Of a DNA stretch of 64,000 nucleotides, positions 1 to 7,438 are shown in pieces. Under the pieces are notes generated by a model that was not told the DNA's origin, made no database searches, and saw only the letters and a list, made by a program, of their open reading frames with translations. Within the stretch, counting starts at the first letter, position 1. Each line of letters starts with the position of its first letter. Source of the DNA: Geothrix fuzhouensis (GTDB taxonomy: Bacteria; Acidobacteriota; Holophagae; Holophagales; Holophagaceae); contig NZ_JANHMQ010000004.1 in the NCBI RefSeq assembly GCF_024609325.1, positions 1 through 64,000 on the forward strand. The letters run 5' to 3'. Made by a program: the position numbers and the translations under genes.

Positions 1-122
1 CCCTTCGTCGTGGCTTTTCCCCAAGTGTCACACCCGTTCCCATCCCGAACACGGCAGTTAAGACTTGGAGGGCCGATGATACTGCTCCTCACAGGAGTGG
101 AAAAGTAGGTCGCTGCGACGTT
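1..122 (+). rRNA. rrf: 5S ribosomal RNA, end of an rRNA operon
   Basis: The stretch carries the conserved 5S core (CCCGTTCCCATCCCGAACA at about 33-51, then AGTTAAG, and GTAGGTCGCTGCGA near the 3' end). Bases 6-10 (CGTCG) pair with 116-120 (CGACG), which closes helix I, so the gene is complete or lacks at most a few 5' bases. It is followed by a terminator and then thrS, so the 16S and 23S genes presumably lie just outside the window. Confidence 0.95.
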
Positions 123-130
123 ATATCCCC

Positions 131-165
131 TCCGGGCCATCACAATTGATGGCCCGGAGCTGTTT
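131..165 (+). terminator. Rho-independent terminator of the rRNA operon
   Basis: A perfect 11-bp stem (131-141 pairing with 148-158) has a 6-nt loop and is followed by GCTGTTT. The U-tract is short, but the position directly after 5S rRNA makes the role likely. Confidence 0.8.
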
Positions 166-200
166 AATCGGTAAAATTCTTCTATTGTTTCGAGGAACCC

Positions 201-2114
201 ATGTCCATCGAGGTCCGACTTCCCGACGACTCCCTCCGGCAGCTGGCCGAGGGTGCCACCGGGGCCGACCTGGCGGCGGGCATTGGGGCCCGACTCCTGG
301 AGGCGGCGCTGGCTGTCAAGGTGGATGGCCACCTGGCGGACCTGAAGGCCCCCTTGGCGAATGGCGCCAAGGTCGAAATCGTCACCAGCAAGACGCCGGA
401 AAGCCTGGAATTGATCCGCCACTCCACGGCCCACCTGCTGGCCCACGCGGTGAAGCGGCTCTATCCGAACGCCCGGGTGGGCATCGGTCCGACCATCGAG
501 GACGGGTTCTACTACGACTTCTGGGTTGATAAACCCTTCACCCCCGAGGATCTGCCGGTCATCGAGGCCGAGATGCGGAAGATCGTGGCCGAGGGTGTCG
601 AGGTCGAACGGGAGGACCTAACACGGGATGCCGCCGTGGCTCGGTTCCAGGCCATGGGTGAACCCCTGAAGGTCGAGGTCGTGTCGGGGATCACCGCCGG
701 GGACATCATCAGCGGCTACAAGCAAGGGGACTTCTACGACCTCTGTCGCGGCCCCCATGTGCCCAACACTTCGAAGCTCAAGGCCTTCAAGCTGCTCAGC
801 ATTGCGGGTGCCTACTGGAAGGGTGACGAGAAGAACCAGATGCTCAGCCGCATCTACGGCACCGCCTTCCACACCCAGAAGGAGCTGGACGAGCATCTGA
901 AGCGGCTCGAGGAAGCCAAGGCACGCGATCATCGCAAGCTGGGCAAGGAACTGGGGCTCTATTCCTTCCACCCGGAAGCGCCAGCCTCACCCTTCTTCCA
1001 CCCCAAGGGCACCCAGGTCTACAACGAGCTCGTCACCTACATCCGTGAGCTGTACTTCAAGTACGGCTACGACGAGGTGATCACCCCCCAGATCCTGGAC
1101 GTGGCCCTCTGGAAGACCAGTGGCCACTACGAGAATTACGCCGAGAACATGTACTTCACCACCGCCGAGGAACGCGAGTACGCGGTGAAGCCCATGAACT
1201 GCCCCGGCCACTGCCTCATGTTTGGTGCCCAGAAGCACAGCTACCGTGACCTGCCCATCCGCTACGCGGACTTCGGCCGCCTGCACCGTTACGAGCGCAG
1301 CGGCGTCACGCACGGGCTGACGCGCGTGCGCACGTTCTGCCAGGACGATGCCCACATCTATTGCGCGCCCGAGCAGATCAAGACCGAGATGGCCGCCTTC
1401 CTGGCCCTGCTGAAAGAGGTCTACGACACCTTCGGCTTCGAAGGGATGCGCGTGGCGCTCTCCACCCGGCCCGAGAAGCGGCTGGGTTCGGACGAGATCT
1501 GGGATGCGGCCGAGAAGGCCCTGGGCGAGGCGCTGGACGAGGCCGGCATGCCCTACACCTTGAATCCCGGCGAAGGCGCCTTTTATGGGCCCAAGATCGA
1601 GTTCCAGATCCTGGATGCCCTCAAGCGGCCCTGGCAGCTGGGCACCCTCCAGGTGGACTACATGCTGCCGGAGCGCTTCGACTTGACCTACACGAAGGCC
1701 GATGGCACCGAGGGCCGTCCCGTGATGCTGCACCGGGCGATCCTGGGCAGTCTGGAGCGCTTCATGGGCATCCTGGTGGAGCACACCGCCGGGGCTTTCC
1801 CGGCTTGGCTAGCGCCCACGCAGGTGGCTATTCTGCCCATCACCGATCGGGCCAATGCCTTTGCCACCGAGGTCGCCGCTCGCGCGAAGGCTCTCGGGCT
1901 ACGGGCCGAGGTGGATCAACGCAACGAAAGCCTGAAGGCCAAGATCCGCGACGCCCAGCTGGCCAAGGTGCCCTACATGCTGGTGATCGGGGATCGCGAG
2001 GCCGAGGCGGGCACGGTGTCCGTCCGGCACCGCCACCGGGGTGACCTGGGCGTGCAGCCCCTGGATGGGTTCCTGGCAACCCTGGCGAGCGAAGTGCGGG
2101 GGCGGCAGCGTTGA
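201..2114 (+). CDS. thrS: Threonyl-tRNA synthetase
   Basis: Cytoplasmic class II synthetase that charges tRNA-Thr and edits mischarged Ser-tRNA-Thr. The 637-aa protein is full length. It has an N-terminal TGS domain (about 1-62), the second additional (editing) domain (about 65-225), the catalytic core (about 245-535) and the HGTP anticodon-binding domain (about 540-635). The zinc ligands Cys334, His385 and His511 fall at the same numbers as in E. coli. The motif 2 region (RYERSG..HGLTRVR) is intact. The ATG at 201 follows CGAGGAACCC. It is the first gene after the rRNA operon and precedes infC by 74 bp, the common thrS-infC-rpmI-rplT arrangement. Confidence 0.98.
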   Translation: MSIEVRLPDDSLRQLAEGATGADLAAGIGARLLEAALAVKVDGHLADLKAPLANGAKVEIVTSKTPESLELIRHSTAHLLAHAVKRLYPNARVGIGPTIEDGFYYDFWVDKPFTPEDLPVIEAEMRKIVAEGVEVEREDLTRDAAVARFQAMGEPLKVEVVSGITAGDIISGYKQGDFYDLCRGPHVPNTSKLKAFKLLSIAGAYWKGDEKNQMLSRIYGTAFHTQKELDEHLKRLEEAKARDHRKLGKELGLYSFHPEAPASPFFHPKGTQVYNELVTYIRELYFKYGYDEVITPQILDVALWKTSGHYENYAENMYFTTAEEREYAVKPMNCPGHCLMFGAQKHSYRDLPIRYADFGRLHRYERSGVTHGLTRVRTFCQDDAHIYCAPEQIKTEMAAFLALLKEVYDTFGFEGMRVALSTRPEKRLGSDEIWDAAEKALGEALDEAGMPYTLNPGEGAFYGPKIEFQILDALKRPWQLGTLQVDYMLPERFDLTYTKADGTEGRPVMLHRAILGSLERFMGILVEHTAGAFPAWLAPTQVAILPITDRANAFATEVAARAKALGLRAEVDQRNESLKAKIRDAQLAKVPYMLVIGDREAEAGTVSVRHRHRGDLGVQPLDGFLATLASEVRGRQR

Positions 2115-2188
2115 GCTTGTTTTCCTTGCTTGGCGAGAATCCATCCAAGTGGTAAACTTTTTGTCCTTGTGCAACTAGGGGAGGAACC

Positions 2189-2773
2189 ATTCGTCCTAAT
2201 GAGACTCGCATCAACGACGGCATCCGGGCCCCCGAGGTCCGCGTCATCTCCGAAGATGGCGAACAGCTCGGCTTGATGCCCCCAAACCAGGCCATCCGGA
2301 TCGCGGAAGAACGTGGTTTGGATCTGGTGGAAGTGGCCGGAAATGCCAACCCGCCCGTCTGCAGGATCATGGACTACGGCAAGTACAAGTTCATGGAAGC
2401 GAAGCGGGAACACGCCGCCCGAGCCAAGCAGAAGAACATCGTGGTCAAGGAAGTGAAGTTCCGCCCCAAGACCGATGACCACGACTTCGACTTCAAGGTG
2501 AAGCACATCCTGCGGTTCCTGGAGGAAGAAGACAAAGTCAAGGTGGTGGTCATGTTCCGCGGGCGCGAAGTCGTCCATCGCGACATCGGCTACCGGATCA
2601 TTGAGGAAGTCATCCAGCGGGTCGGGGACAAGGCCATCGTCGAGAAGGGCGCTGGCATTGATGGACGCGACATGCACGCCATCCTCGCCCCCCGGATCAT
2701 CGAAGTGCCCAAGGCGCCCAAGAAACCCAAGGCTGCCACACCCGAAACACCAGCTACCGAAGCTCCAATCTAG
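2189..2773 (+). CDS. infC: Translation initiation factor IF-3, ATT start
   Basis: IF-3 binds the 30S subunit, keeps subunits apart and proofreads the start codon. No ATG, GTG or TTG lies near the right place. In-frame homology runs upstream of the first ATG (2273) through [17 protein letters not shown] to an ATT at 2189, preceded by a strong ribosome-binding site (AGGGGAGG at 2177-2184). That gives 194 aa with the usual N domain, linker and C domain (ending near RIIEVPK). AUU starts on infC are a known autoregulatory device, because IF-3 discriminates against its own start. An ATG-only caller would truncate the protein by 28 residues. It ends 10 bp before rpmI. Confidence 0.95.
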   Translation: MRPNETRINDGIRAPEVRVISEDGEQLGLMPPNQAIRIAEERGLDLVEVAGNANPPVCRIMDYGKYKFMEAKREHAARAKQKNIVVKEVKFRPKTDDHDFDFKVKHILRFLEEEDKVKVVVMFRGREVVHRDIGYRIIEEVIQRVGDKAIVEKGAGIDGRDMHAILAPRIIEVPKAPKKPKAATPETPATEAPI

Positions 2774-2783
2774 CGAGGAACCC

Positions 2784-2987
2784 ATGAGCGGTTACAAGAT
2801 CAAGACCCACAAGGGCGCCCAGAAGCGGTTCAAGAAGACCGCCGGCGGCAAGTTCAAGCGCGGCTGCTCGCACCAGCGCCACATCCTGACCAAGAAGACC
2901 GCGAAGCGGAAGCGCCAGCTGGACATGGGTCGGATGGTGGCCAAGGCGGATCAGAAGGCCGTGGCGGCCATGCTTCCGTACGCGTGA
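2784..2987 (+). CDS. rpmI: 50S ribosomal protein bL35
   Basis: A 67-aa, strongly basic protein of the large subunit with the family signature [11 protein letters not shown] near the N terminus and [13 protein letters not shown] in the middle. The ATG at 2784 has GCGAGGAA upstream. It sits 10 bp after infC and about 190 bp before rplT. That gap is unusually wide for this operon and contains two structured elements. Confidence 0.97.
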   Translation: MSGYKIKTHKGAQKRFKKTAGGKFKRGCSHQRHILTKKTAKRKRQLDMGRMVAKADQKAVAAMLPYA

Positions 2988-2993
2988 TGTCGT

Positions 2994-3025
2994 TTGGGGG
3001 TTCCGCGCTGCGCGCACACCCCCAA
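2994..3025 (+). repeat. Post-stop hairpin repeat, copy 1
   Basis: TTGGGGGT (2994-3001) pairs with ACCCCCAA (3018-3025) around an inner CGCGCTGCGCGC-like core. It begins 7 bp after the rpmI stop. The same outer design recurs after fusA and after rplX, where the arms are TCCGGGGGT/ACCCCCGGA, so the pair next to the G-run has changed on both sides. A second small hairpin, GCAGGC-ATA-GCCTGC, follows at 3041-3055. Confidence 0.75.
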
Positions 3026-3072
3026 GCCCCCGCGCGCCGCGCAGGCATAGCCTGCTTCGCGCTTGTTCTCCC

Positions 3073-3121
3073 CAGCCACCGGTCCTAGAATCAGTGGTTC
3101 AACCCGGTGGCTGAGGCCACC
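3073..3121 (+). promoter_or_regulatory. Candidate switch-like leader upstream of rplT
   Basis: Segment A (3073-3082, CAGCCACCGG) pairs perfectly with B (3104-3113, CCGGTGGCTG). The core of B (3106-3111) can instead pair with C (3116-3121, GCCACC) over a 4-nt loop. A:B and B:C exclude each other. L20 autoregulates this operon through leader RNA in other bacteria, so this is a plausible L20-responsive element. That function is inferred; only the pairing is seen. Confidence 0.45.
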
Positions 3122-3175
3122 CCCGATGAGGCCTTCAAATGCTCGTCCTGAGCTGCCTCGAGGAAAGGAAGCAAC

Positions 3176-3523
3176 ATGACTCGCGTTAAACGTGGTTTCA
3201 AGCGCGCCCAGCGCCGCAAGCGAATGATGAAGTTCGCCAAGGGCTTCTACGGCGCCAAGTCCCGTCTGTACCGCTCCGCCAAGGAAGCCGTCGAGAAGGC
3301 CCTCGGCTACGGCTACCGCGACCGCAAGGTCAAGAAGCGCGACTTCCGCCGCCTCTGGGTGGTGCGCATCAGCGCTGCCTGCACGCAGAACGGCACCAGC
3401 TACTCCAAGTTCATGGGAGGCCTGAAGAAGGCTTCCGTGGACCTGGATCGCAAGATCCTCGCGGACCTTGCCGTGCGCAATCCCGAAGCGTTTACCAAGC
3501 TCGTGGCCGTGGCCAAGGGCTGA
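3176..3523 (+). CDS. rplT: 50S ribosomal protein bL20
   Basis: A 115-aa basic protein needed early in 50S assembly. It has the family N terminus ([16 protein letters not shown]) and the conserved stretch ending [10 protein letters not shown], and is of normal length. The ATG at 3176 follows GAGGAAAGGAAGCAAC. In E. coli and Bacillus L20 represses its own operon. It is the last gene before a strong terminator. Confidence 0.98.
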   Translation: MTRVKRGFKRAQRRKRMMKFAKGFYGAKSRLYRSAKEAVEKALGYGYRDRKVKKRDFRRLWVVRISAACTQNGTSYSKFMGGLKKASVDLDRKILADLAVRNPEAFTKLVAVAKG

Positions 3524-3551
3524 TCGCGAACGCACCACATCGCCGATACCC

Positions 3552-3583
3552 GAAAGGCCGCGTGAGCGGCCTTTCTTTGTTTT
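3552..3583 (+). terminator. Rho-independent terminator after rplT
   Basis: GAAAGGCCGC-GTGA-GCGGCCTTTC forms a perfect 10-bp stem with a 4-nt loop, followed by TTTGTTTT. It separates the infC-rpmI-rplT transcript from pheS, which starts 24 bp downstream. Confidence 0.92.
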
Positions 3584-3607
3584 GAACCCCATGCCTCGAG
3601 GCTTGTC

Positions 3608-4678
3608 ATGGACCATCTGCTGCCGCCGGAGATCGTCGAGGCGGGCCGCGCCTTCCCGCAGGCCCTGGCGGCTTGCGCCGACCTGGATGGCCTGCTGCGC
3701 CTGAAGGGCGCTTACGTGGGCCGCGAGGGTAGCCACGCCGCGCGCCTCATGGATCTGCTGAAGGCCGCGCCCAAGGAGCAGAAGCGCGACCTGGGTGCCG
3801 CCATCAATGGCCTCAAGCAGGAGTGGGAGGAGGGCCTGAAGGCCCGCCAGACCGAACTGGAAACGGCGAAGAAGAACCTGACTGCGCTGGCCTCAAACTG
3901 GGACCCCTCGCTGCCGCCGCCCGTCCCGGCCCGCGGTGCGCTCCATCCCTTGAACCGCCTCATGGACCGCCTGGTGGAGGTCTTCCGCCCGTTGGGTTTC
4001 CATGTGGAGGAGGGCCCGGAGGTCGAGACCGAGGTCCACAACTTCGATGGCCTGAACATCCCCGAGGATCATCCGGCCAAGGCTTCCTCGGATACCTTCT
4101 ACCTCGCGGCCCATCCGGAATTGCTGCTTCGCACGCACACCAGTCCCGTGCAGGTGCGCACCCTTCTGCGCGTGGCACCGGACCTCGTGAGGCTCGGCGG
4201 TACCCGCTTCCTGGCGCCGGGGCGCGTGTACCGCAAGGACGAGATCGACCCCACCCACAGCCCCATGTTCCACCAGGTCGAGGGCATGCTCGTGGGCCAT
4301 GGCATCGGCATGCAGCACCTCAAAGGCACGTTGGAATACGCGCTGCGAGCGCTCTTCGGGCCCCACACCGAGATCCGCCTGCGGCCCTCGTACTTCCCCT
4401 TCGTGGAACCCGGATGTGAAGTCGACGTGAGCTGTCCCCTCTGCGGCGCGAAGGGCTGCCGCGTGTGCAAGGGCTCCGGCTGGGTCGAAATCCTGGGCGC
4501 AGGTCTCCTCCATCCGAACGTGCTGAGGCACGCGGGCATCGACCCCGAGGAATGGTCCGGCTGGGCCTTCGGCATGGGCGTGGAGCGCATGGCCATGATG
4601 CTGAGCCAGACACCCGATCTGCGGCTGTTCTTCGAAAACGATCAGCGCTTCCTCAAGGCCATGGGAGGGCTCGACTGA
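3608..4678 (+). CDS. pheS: Phenylalanyl-tRNA synthetase alpha subunit
   Basis: Catalytic subunit of the heterotetrameric class II synthetase for tRNA-Phe. The 356-aa protein has an N-terminal coiled coil (about 1-90) that grips tRNA, then the class II core with motif 2 (FLAPGRVYRKDEIDPTHS) and motif 3 (GMGVERMAMM). A CPLCGAKGCRVCKGSGW segment near residue 280 carries two CxxC-like pairs, seen in some bacterial PheS proteins. Its TGA overlaps the pheT ATG by one base, so the subunits are probably translationally coupled. Confidence 0.97.
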   Translation: MDHLLPPEIVEAGRAFPQALAACADLDGLLRLKGAYVGREGSHAARLMDLLKAAPKEQKRDLGAAINGLKQEWEEGLKARQTELETAKKNLTALASNWDPSLPPPVPARGALHPLNRLMDRLVEVFRPLGFHVEEGPEVETEVHNFDGLNIPEDHPAKASSDTFYLAAHPELLLRTHTSPVQVRTLLRVAPDLVRLGGTRFLAPGRVYRKDEIDPTHSPMFHQVEGMLVGHGIGMQHLKGTLEYALRALFGPHTEIRLRPSYFPFVEPGCEVDVSCPLCGAKGCRVCKGSGWVEILGAGLLHPNVLRHAGIDPEEWSGWAFGMGVERMAMMLSQTPDLRLFFENDQRFLKAMGGLD

Positions 4679-6600
4679 TGTGGATTGAACGCAAGGCCCT
4701 GGCCGCTGAAATCCCGGCCGCCGCTGCCCTGGACACGCGCCAGCTCTGCGAATTGCTGGCCGCCCTCGGCTTTCCCGTGGATGGCGTCGCGTCTCGGGAA
4801 GGCACCGAGGTGCTGGACGTGGACATCACCGCCAACCGCGGCGACGCCATGTCCCACCGTGGCGTGGCCCGGGAGGTGGCGGCGAAGCTGCAGCAGCCCC
4901 TGACGCCCCTGGCTCCACCCCCTGCGGCCGAAGGCGCACCCAAGGTGACCGTGCGCCTCGAGAGCCCCGCCTGCCCCATCTACGCCACGGCCCTGCTCAG
5001 CCTCGGGGCGGGCGGAACGCCGATGGAAACCCAAGCCTTCCTGCTGGCCCTCGAGTCCTCGCCCAAGGGGTTGCCGGCCGTCGACGCCTCGAATGAATTG
5101 CTGCACCGCTACGGTCATCCCACCCACGCCTTCGATGCGGATCGCATCCAGGGCGCGGTCTCCGTGCGCTGGGCGAAGGCCGGGGAGAAGCTGGTGACGC
5201 TGGATGGCGTGATCCGTTCACTCACGGCCCAGGATCTCGTCATCGCCGATGAGGCCGGGCCCATCGCCCTGGCGGGGGTCATGGGCGGCGAGGGAACCAA
5301 GGTGACGGAAGCCACCAGGCGCGTGTTGCTGGAGAGCGCCTGGTTCGATCCGAAGACGGTGCGCGCGACGGCGCGGCGCCACAGCCTGCATACGGACGCC
5401 TCCCACCGGTTCGGCCGAGGCGCCGATGCCGCCATGGCCTCGGTGGCCCGGGACCTCCTGGTGGCTCGGCTTCAGACCTGGGCCGGCGCCACCCTGGAAG
5501 GCGCCTGGACGGTGGGTTCCCTGCCCACACCGGACGCCAAAGTTTTGCTTCCCGAGGCCATGCTCACCCGCGTGGCTGGCGAGCCGTTGACCCTGACCGA
5601 AGCATCTGAAATCCTGCACCGCCTGGGTTGCACGGTGGAACTGCATCCGGAGGCCCTGGTCGCCCAGCCCCCCACGTGGCGCCACGACCTCACCATCCCG
5701 GATGATCTGGCTGAGGAGGTCCTGCGCCTTCGTGGCTACGAGCACATCCCGTCAGTGCTGCCGGCCCTGGAAGGTCCGCCGCGGCCCCTTGCCCCGGCCT
5801 ACCTCCAGCGGCAGGCCCTGGCCCGGCGCCTGGCTCACCTGGGGTACCTCCAGACCGTGACTTACGGCTTCATCAGCCCCGAGGCGGACGCCGCCTTCGC
5901 GGTGGTCGGCAACGCCCCCGAAGGGCGCACCCTGGCCAATCCCCTCGGCCAGGAATACTCGGTGCTGCGCGGGACGCTCCTGTCGAGCCTGCGGGCCACC
6001 GCCGAGCAGAACCTCCGCCAGGGCGTGCGGGAGATCCGCCTCTTCGAAGTGGCACCCACCTTCACCAGCGGTCCCCAGGGCCCCACAGAGAGCTACACCC
6101 TCGGCGTCGTCTGGGGCGGCACGTTGGGGGGCGAGGACTACCTGAGTCCCGCCCGCCCCGTGCGGGAAGCCGATCTGGTCGGCATCGCCTGGGATCTGGG
6201 GCTGGACTCGCGTCCCGAGGTGCGTTCGCTGGGTGAGGGCCTGTTCGGGTTCGAGCTTCCCGTCTCGGACCTGCCCCAGGCGGGGGCGCGGATCATCCCG
6301 GCCTTCCGGGCGTTCAGCCGCTTCCCCGCCGTGGAACGCGACCTGTCCCTCCTGGTGAACCTGGGCCAGTCCTATGAGGCCCTGGCTTCGGCCATGCGGG
6401 CGGCCCTGCCTGGAACCATGCTCCAGGATCTGCGTTGCGTGGACGTGTTCCGGCACAAGAGCCTGCCGGAGGGTCGCCAGGCCTGGTTGATGCGCCTGCG
6501 CTTCCAGGGGGACCGCACGTTGGTCGGAGGCGAGGTCGACGGCTGGGTGGCCTCGGCCTTGGCTGCGGCGGAAGCGCTCGGGGCGAAGCTCCGGGCGTAA
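4678..6600 (+). CDS. pheT: Phenylalanyl-tRNA synthetase beta subunit, short form
   Basis: The beta subunit supports tRNA-Phe recognition and edits Tyr-tRNA-Phe. At 640 aa it is about 150 residues shorter than the typical subunit of roughly 790-800. The start of B1 (1-35) runs straight into VLDVDITANRGD (46-56), which normally follows the EMAP-like OB domain B2, so B2 is absent. The B3/B4 editing region (HAFD, GVMGG, FDPKTVRATARR), the class II-like core and the C-terminal ferredoxin-like anticodon domain (about 545-640) are present. There is no frameshift, and the reading frame is intact from the ATG that overlaps pheS, so the short form looks natural. Confidence 0.95.
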   Translation: MWIERKALAAEIPAAAALDTRQLCELLAALGFPVDGVASREGTEVLDVDITANRGDAMSHRGVAREVAAKLQQPLTPLAPPPAAEGAPKVTVRLESPACPIYATALLSLGAGGTPMETQAFLLALESSPKGLPAVDASNELLHRYGHPTHAFDADRIQGAVSVRWAKAGEKLVTLDGVIRSLTAQDLVIADEAGPIALAGVMGGEGTKVTEATRRVLLESAWFDPKTVRATARRHSLHTDASHRFGRGADAAMASVARDLLVARLQTWAGATLEGAWTVGSLPTPDAKVLLPEAMLTRVAGEPLTLTEASEILHRLGCTVELHPEALVAQPPTWRHDLTIPDDLAEEVLRLRGYEHIPSVLPALEGPPRPLAPAYLQRQALARRLAHLGYLQTVTYGFISPEADAAFAVVGNAPEGRTLANPLGQEYSVLRGTLLSSLRATAEQNLRQGVREIRLFEVAPTFTSGPQGPTESYTLGVVWGGTLGGEDYLSPARPVREADLVGIAWDLGLDSRPEVRSLGEGLFGFELPVSDLPQAGARIIPAFRAFSRFPAVERDLSLLVNLGQSYEALASAMRAALPGTMLQDLRCVDVFRHKSLPEGRQAWLMRLRFQGDRTLVGGEVDGWVASALAAAEALGAKLRA

Positions 6601-6619
6601 GATGGGCACAGAGGCAGCC

Positions 6620-6856
6620 ATGGACCTTTTGAAACAGCTCGAAACCAAGATGCAGGCCCTTGTGCAGCAGCGTAACCAGCTGAAAGAAGAGCTAGATGCG
6701 CTGAAGTCTGCCGGGGCCGCTGGAGATCAGGAACTGCAGTCCCTCCGTGCTCGGTTGGAGGAAGCCGTGGCGGAGAAGGCGGCCCTGGAGAAGGACCGCG
6801 AAGCGGTGAAGGCGCAGGTGGCCGCCATTCTGCAGGCACTGGAGGCGTTGGGATGA
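6620..6856 (+). CDS. Small coiled-coil protein, ZapB-like
   Basis: A 78-aa protein predicted to be almost entirely one coiled coil, rich in Gln, Glu, Lys, Ala and Leu heptads. The ATG at 6620 has GAGG five bases upstream. An in-frame ATG at 6602 lacks a site, so the shorter form is preferred. Its stop overlaps the start of zapA (ATGA), so the two are co-translated. Size, coiled coil and partner suggest a ZapB-like division accessory protein, but coiled coils give little sequence proof. Confidence 0.75.
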   Translation: MDLLKQLETKMQALVQQRNQLKEELDALKSAGAAGDQELQSLRARLEEAVAEKAALEKDREAVKAQVAAILQALEALG

Positions 6857-7212
6857 AGCCCCAGCCGCCCCTGCCGGGGGTCCGGGCCGCCACGGTTTCA
6901 GTCCTGGGGCGGGAGCTCCAGGTCCAGACGGACCGGCCCGAAACCCTGGCGGGGGCCGTCCGGATCCTGGAAGACACCTTCCGCGACATGGACTCGCAAT
7001 GCCAGCTAAGATGGGGGAGCGTCCCGAAGGGCCTCGACACCCCGTCTTGGTACCTCCTGGGCGCCCTGAACCTGGCGCACCGTGTGGCGCGCCTGGAGCA
7101 GGAAGCCAACCAGCACAACCAGAACCTGGAACAGACTCTTTCAAAGTTGCTGAACGATGTTCCGGACGAACCTTCCGCCCCCGTGCCCTTCCTCGACGAG
7201 GACGGAGACTGA
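6853..7212 (+). CDS. zapA: Cell division protein ZapA
   Basis: ZapA promotes bundling of FtsZ at the division ring. This 119-aa protein has the N-terminal strand pattern around VSVLGRELQVQTD (about 15-27), a central helical segment (YLLGALNLAHRVARLEQE) and a coiled-coil tail, as in the family. The acidic, Pro-rich C terminus is unconserved. The ATGA overlap with the upstream coiled-coil gene indicates a two-gene unit. A structured RNA region follows before rny. Confidence 0.85.
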   Translation: MKPQPPLPGVRAATVSVLGRELQVQTDRPETLAGAVRILEDTFRDMDSQCQLRWGSVPKGLDTPSWYLLGALNLAHRVARLEQEANQHNQNLEQTLSKLLNDVPDEPSAPVPFLDEDGD

Positions 7213-7213
7213 T

Positions 7214-7386
7214 TTTCCCTGCGAGGCCCGTGATCATGGCCAAGCGCTTGTTCCGTAAGTCGACCTGGGAGACCTTCCCCCTGTCCTGTGCGTTCCGCGC
7301 GTCGGCGCGCCTTAGCCAGGGATTCTGGTTTCCCCCCTACAAGTTAGGGAACTCGGCAAGCCTCCACGACTGAGCGGGGATTTTCT
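7214..7386 (+). ncRNA. ssrS: Probable 6S RNA
   Basis: The 226-bp zapA-rny gap codes for no convincing protein and can fold into a rod. CCCTGC (7217-7222) pairs with GCGGGG (7374-7379, one G-U), and GAGGC (7223-7227) with GCCTC (7360-7364). An inner CCTGG/CCAGG stem (7264-7268 with 7316-7320) is capped by a GC hairpin near 7295-7310. Long unpaired stretches on both sides of the middle would form the bubble that mimics an open promoter. The zapA-6S-rny order is known in several phyla. The assignment rests on position and hand folding only. Confidence 0.6.
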
Positions 7387-7438
7387 TTCACATTCTGATG
7401 CTGGTGGCTCTTCGGATCCCAATTCCCTGGAGTCGCCC

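Noticed and set aside
1-200. A tRNA gene near the rRNA operon end
   Set aside because: No cloverleaf or TTCRANY arm is seen after the 5S gene; the sequence is a terminator and the thrS leader.
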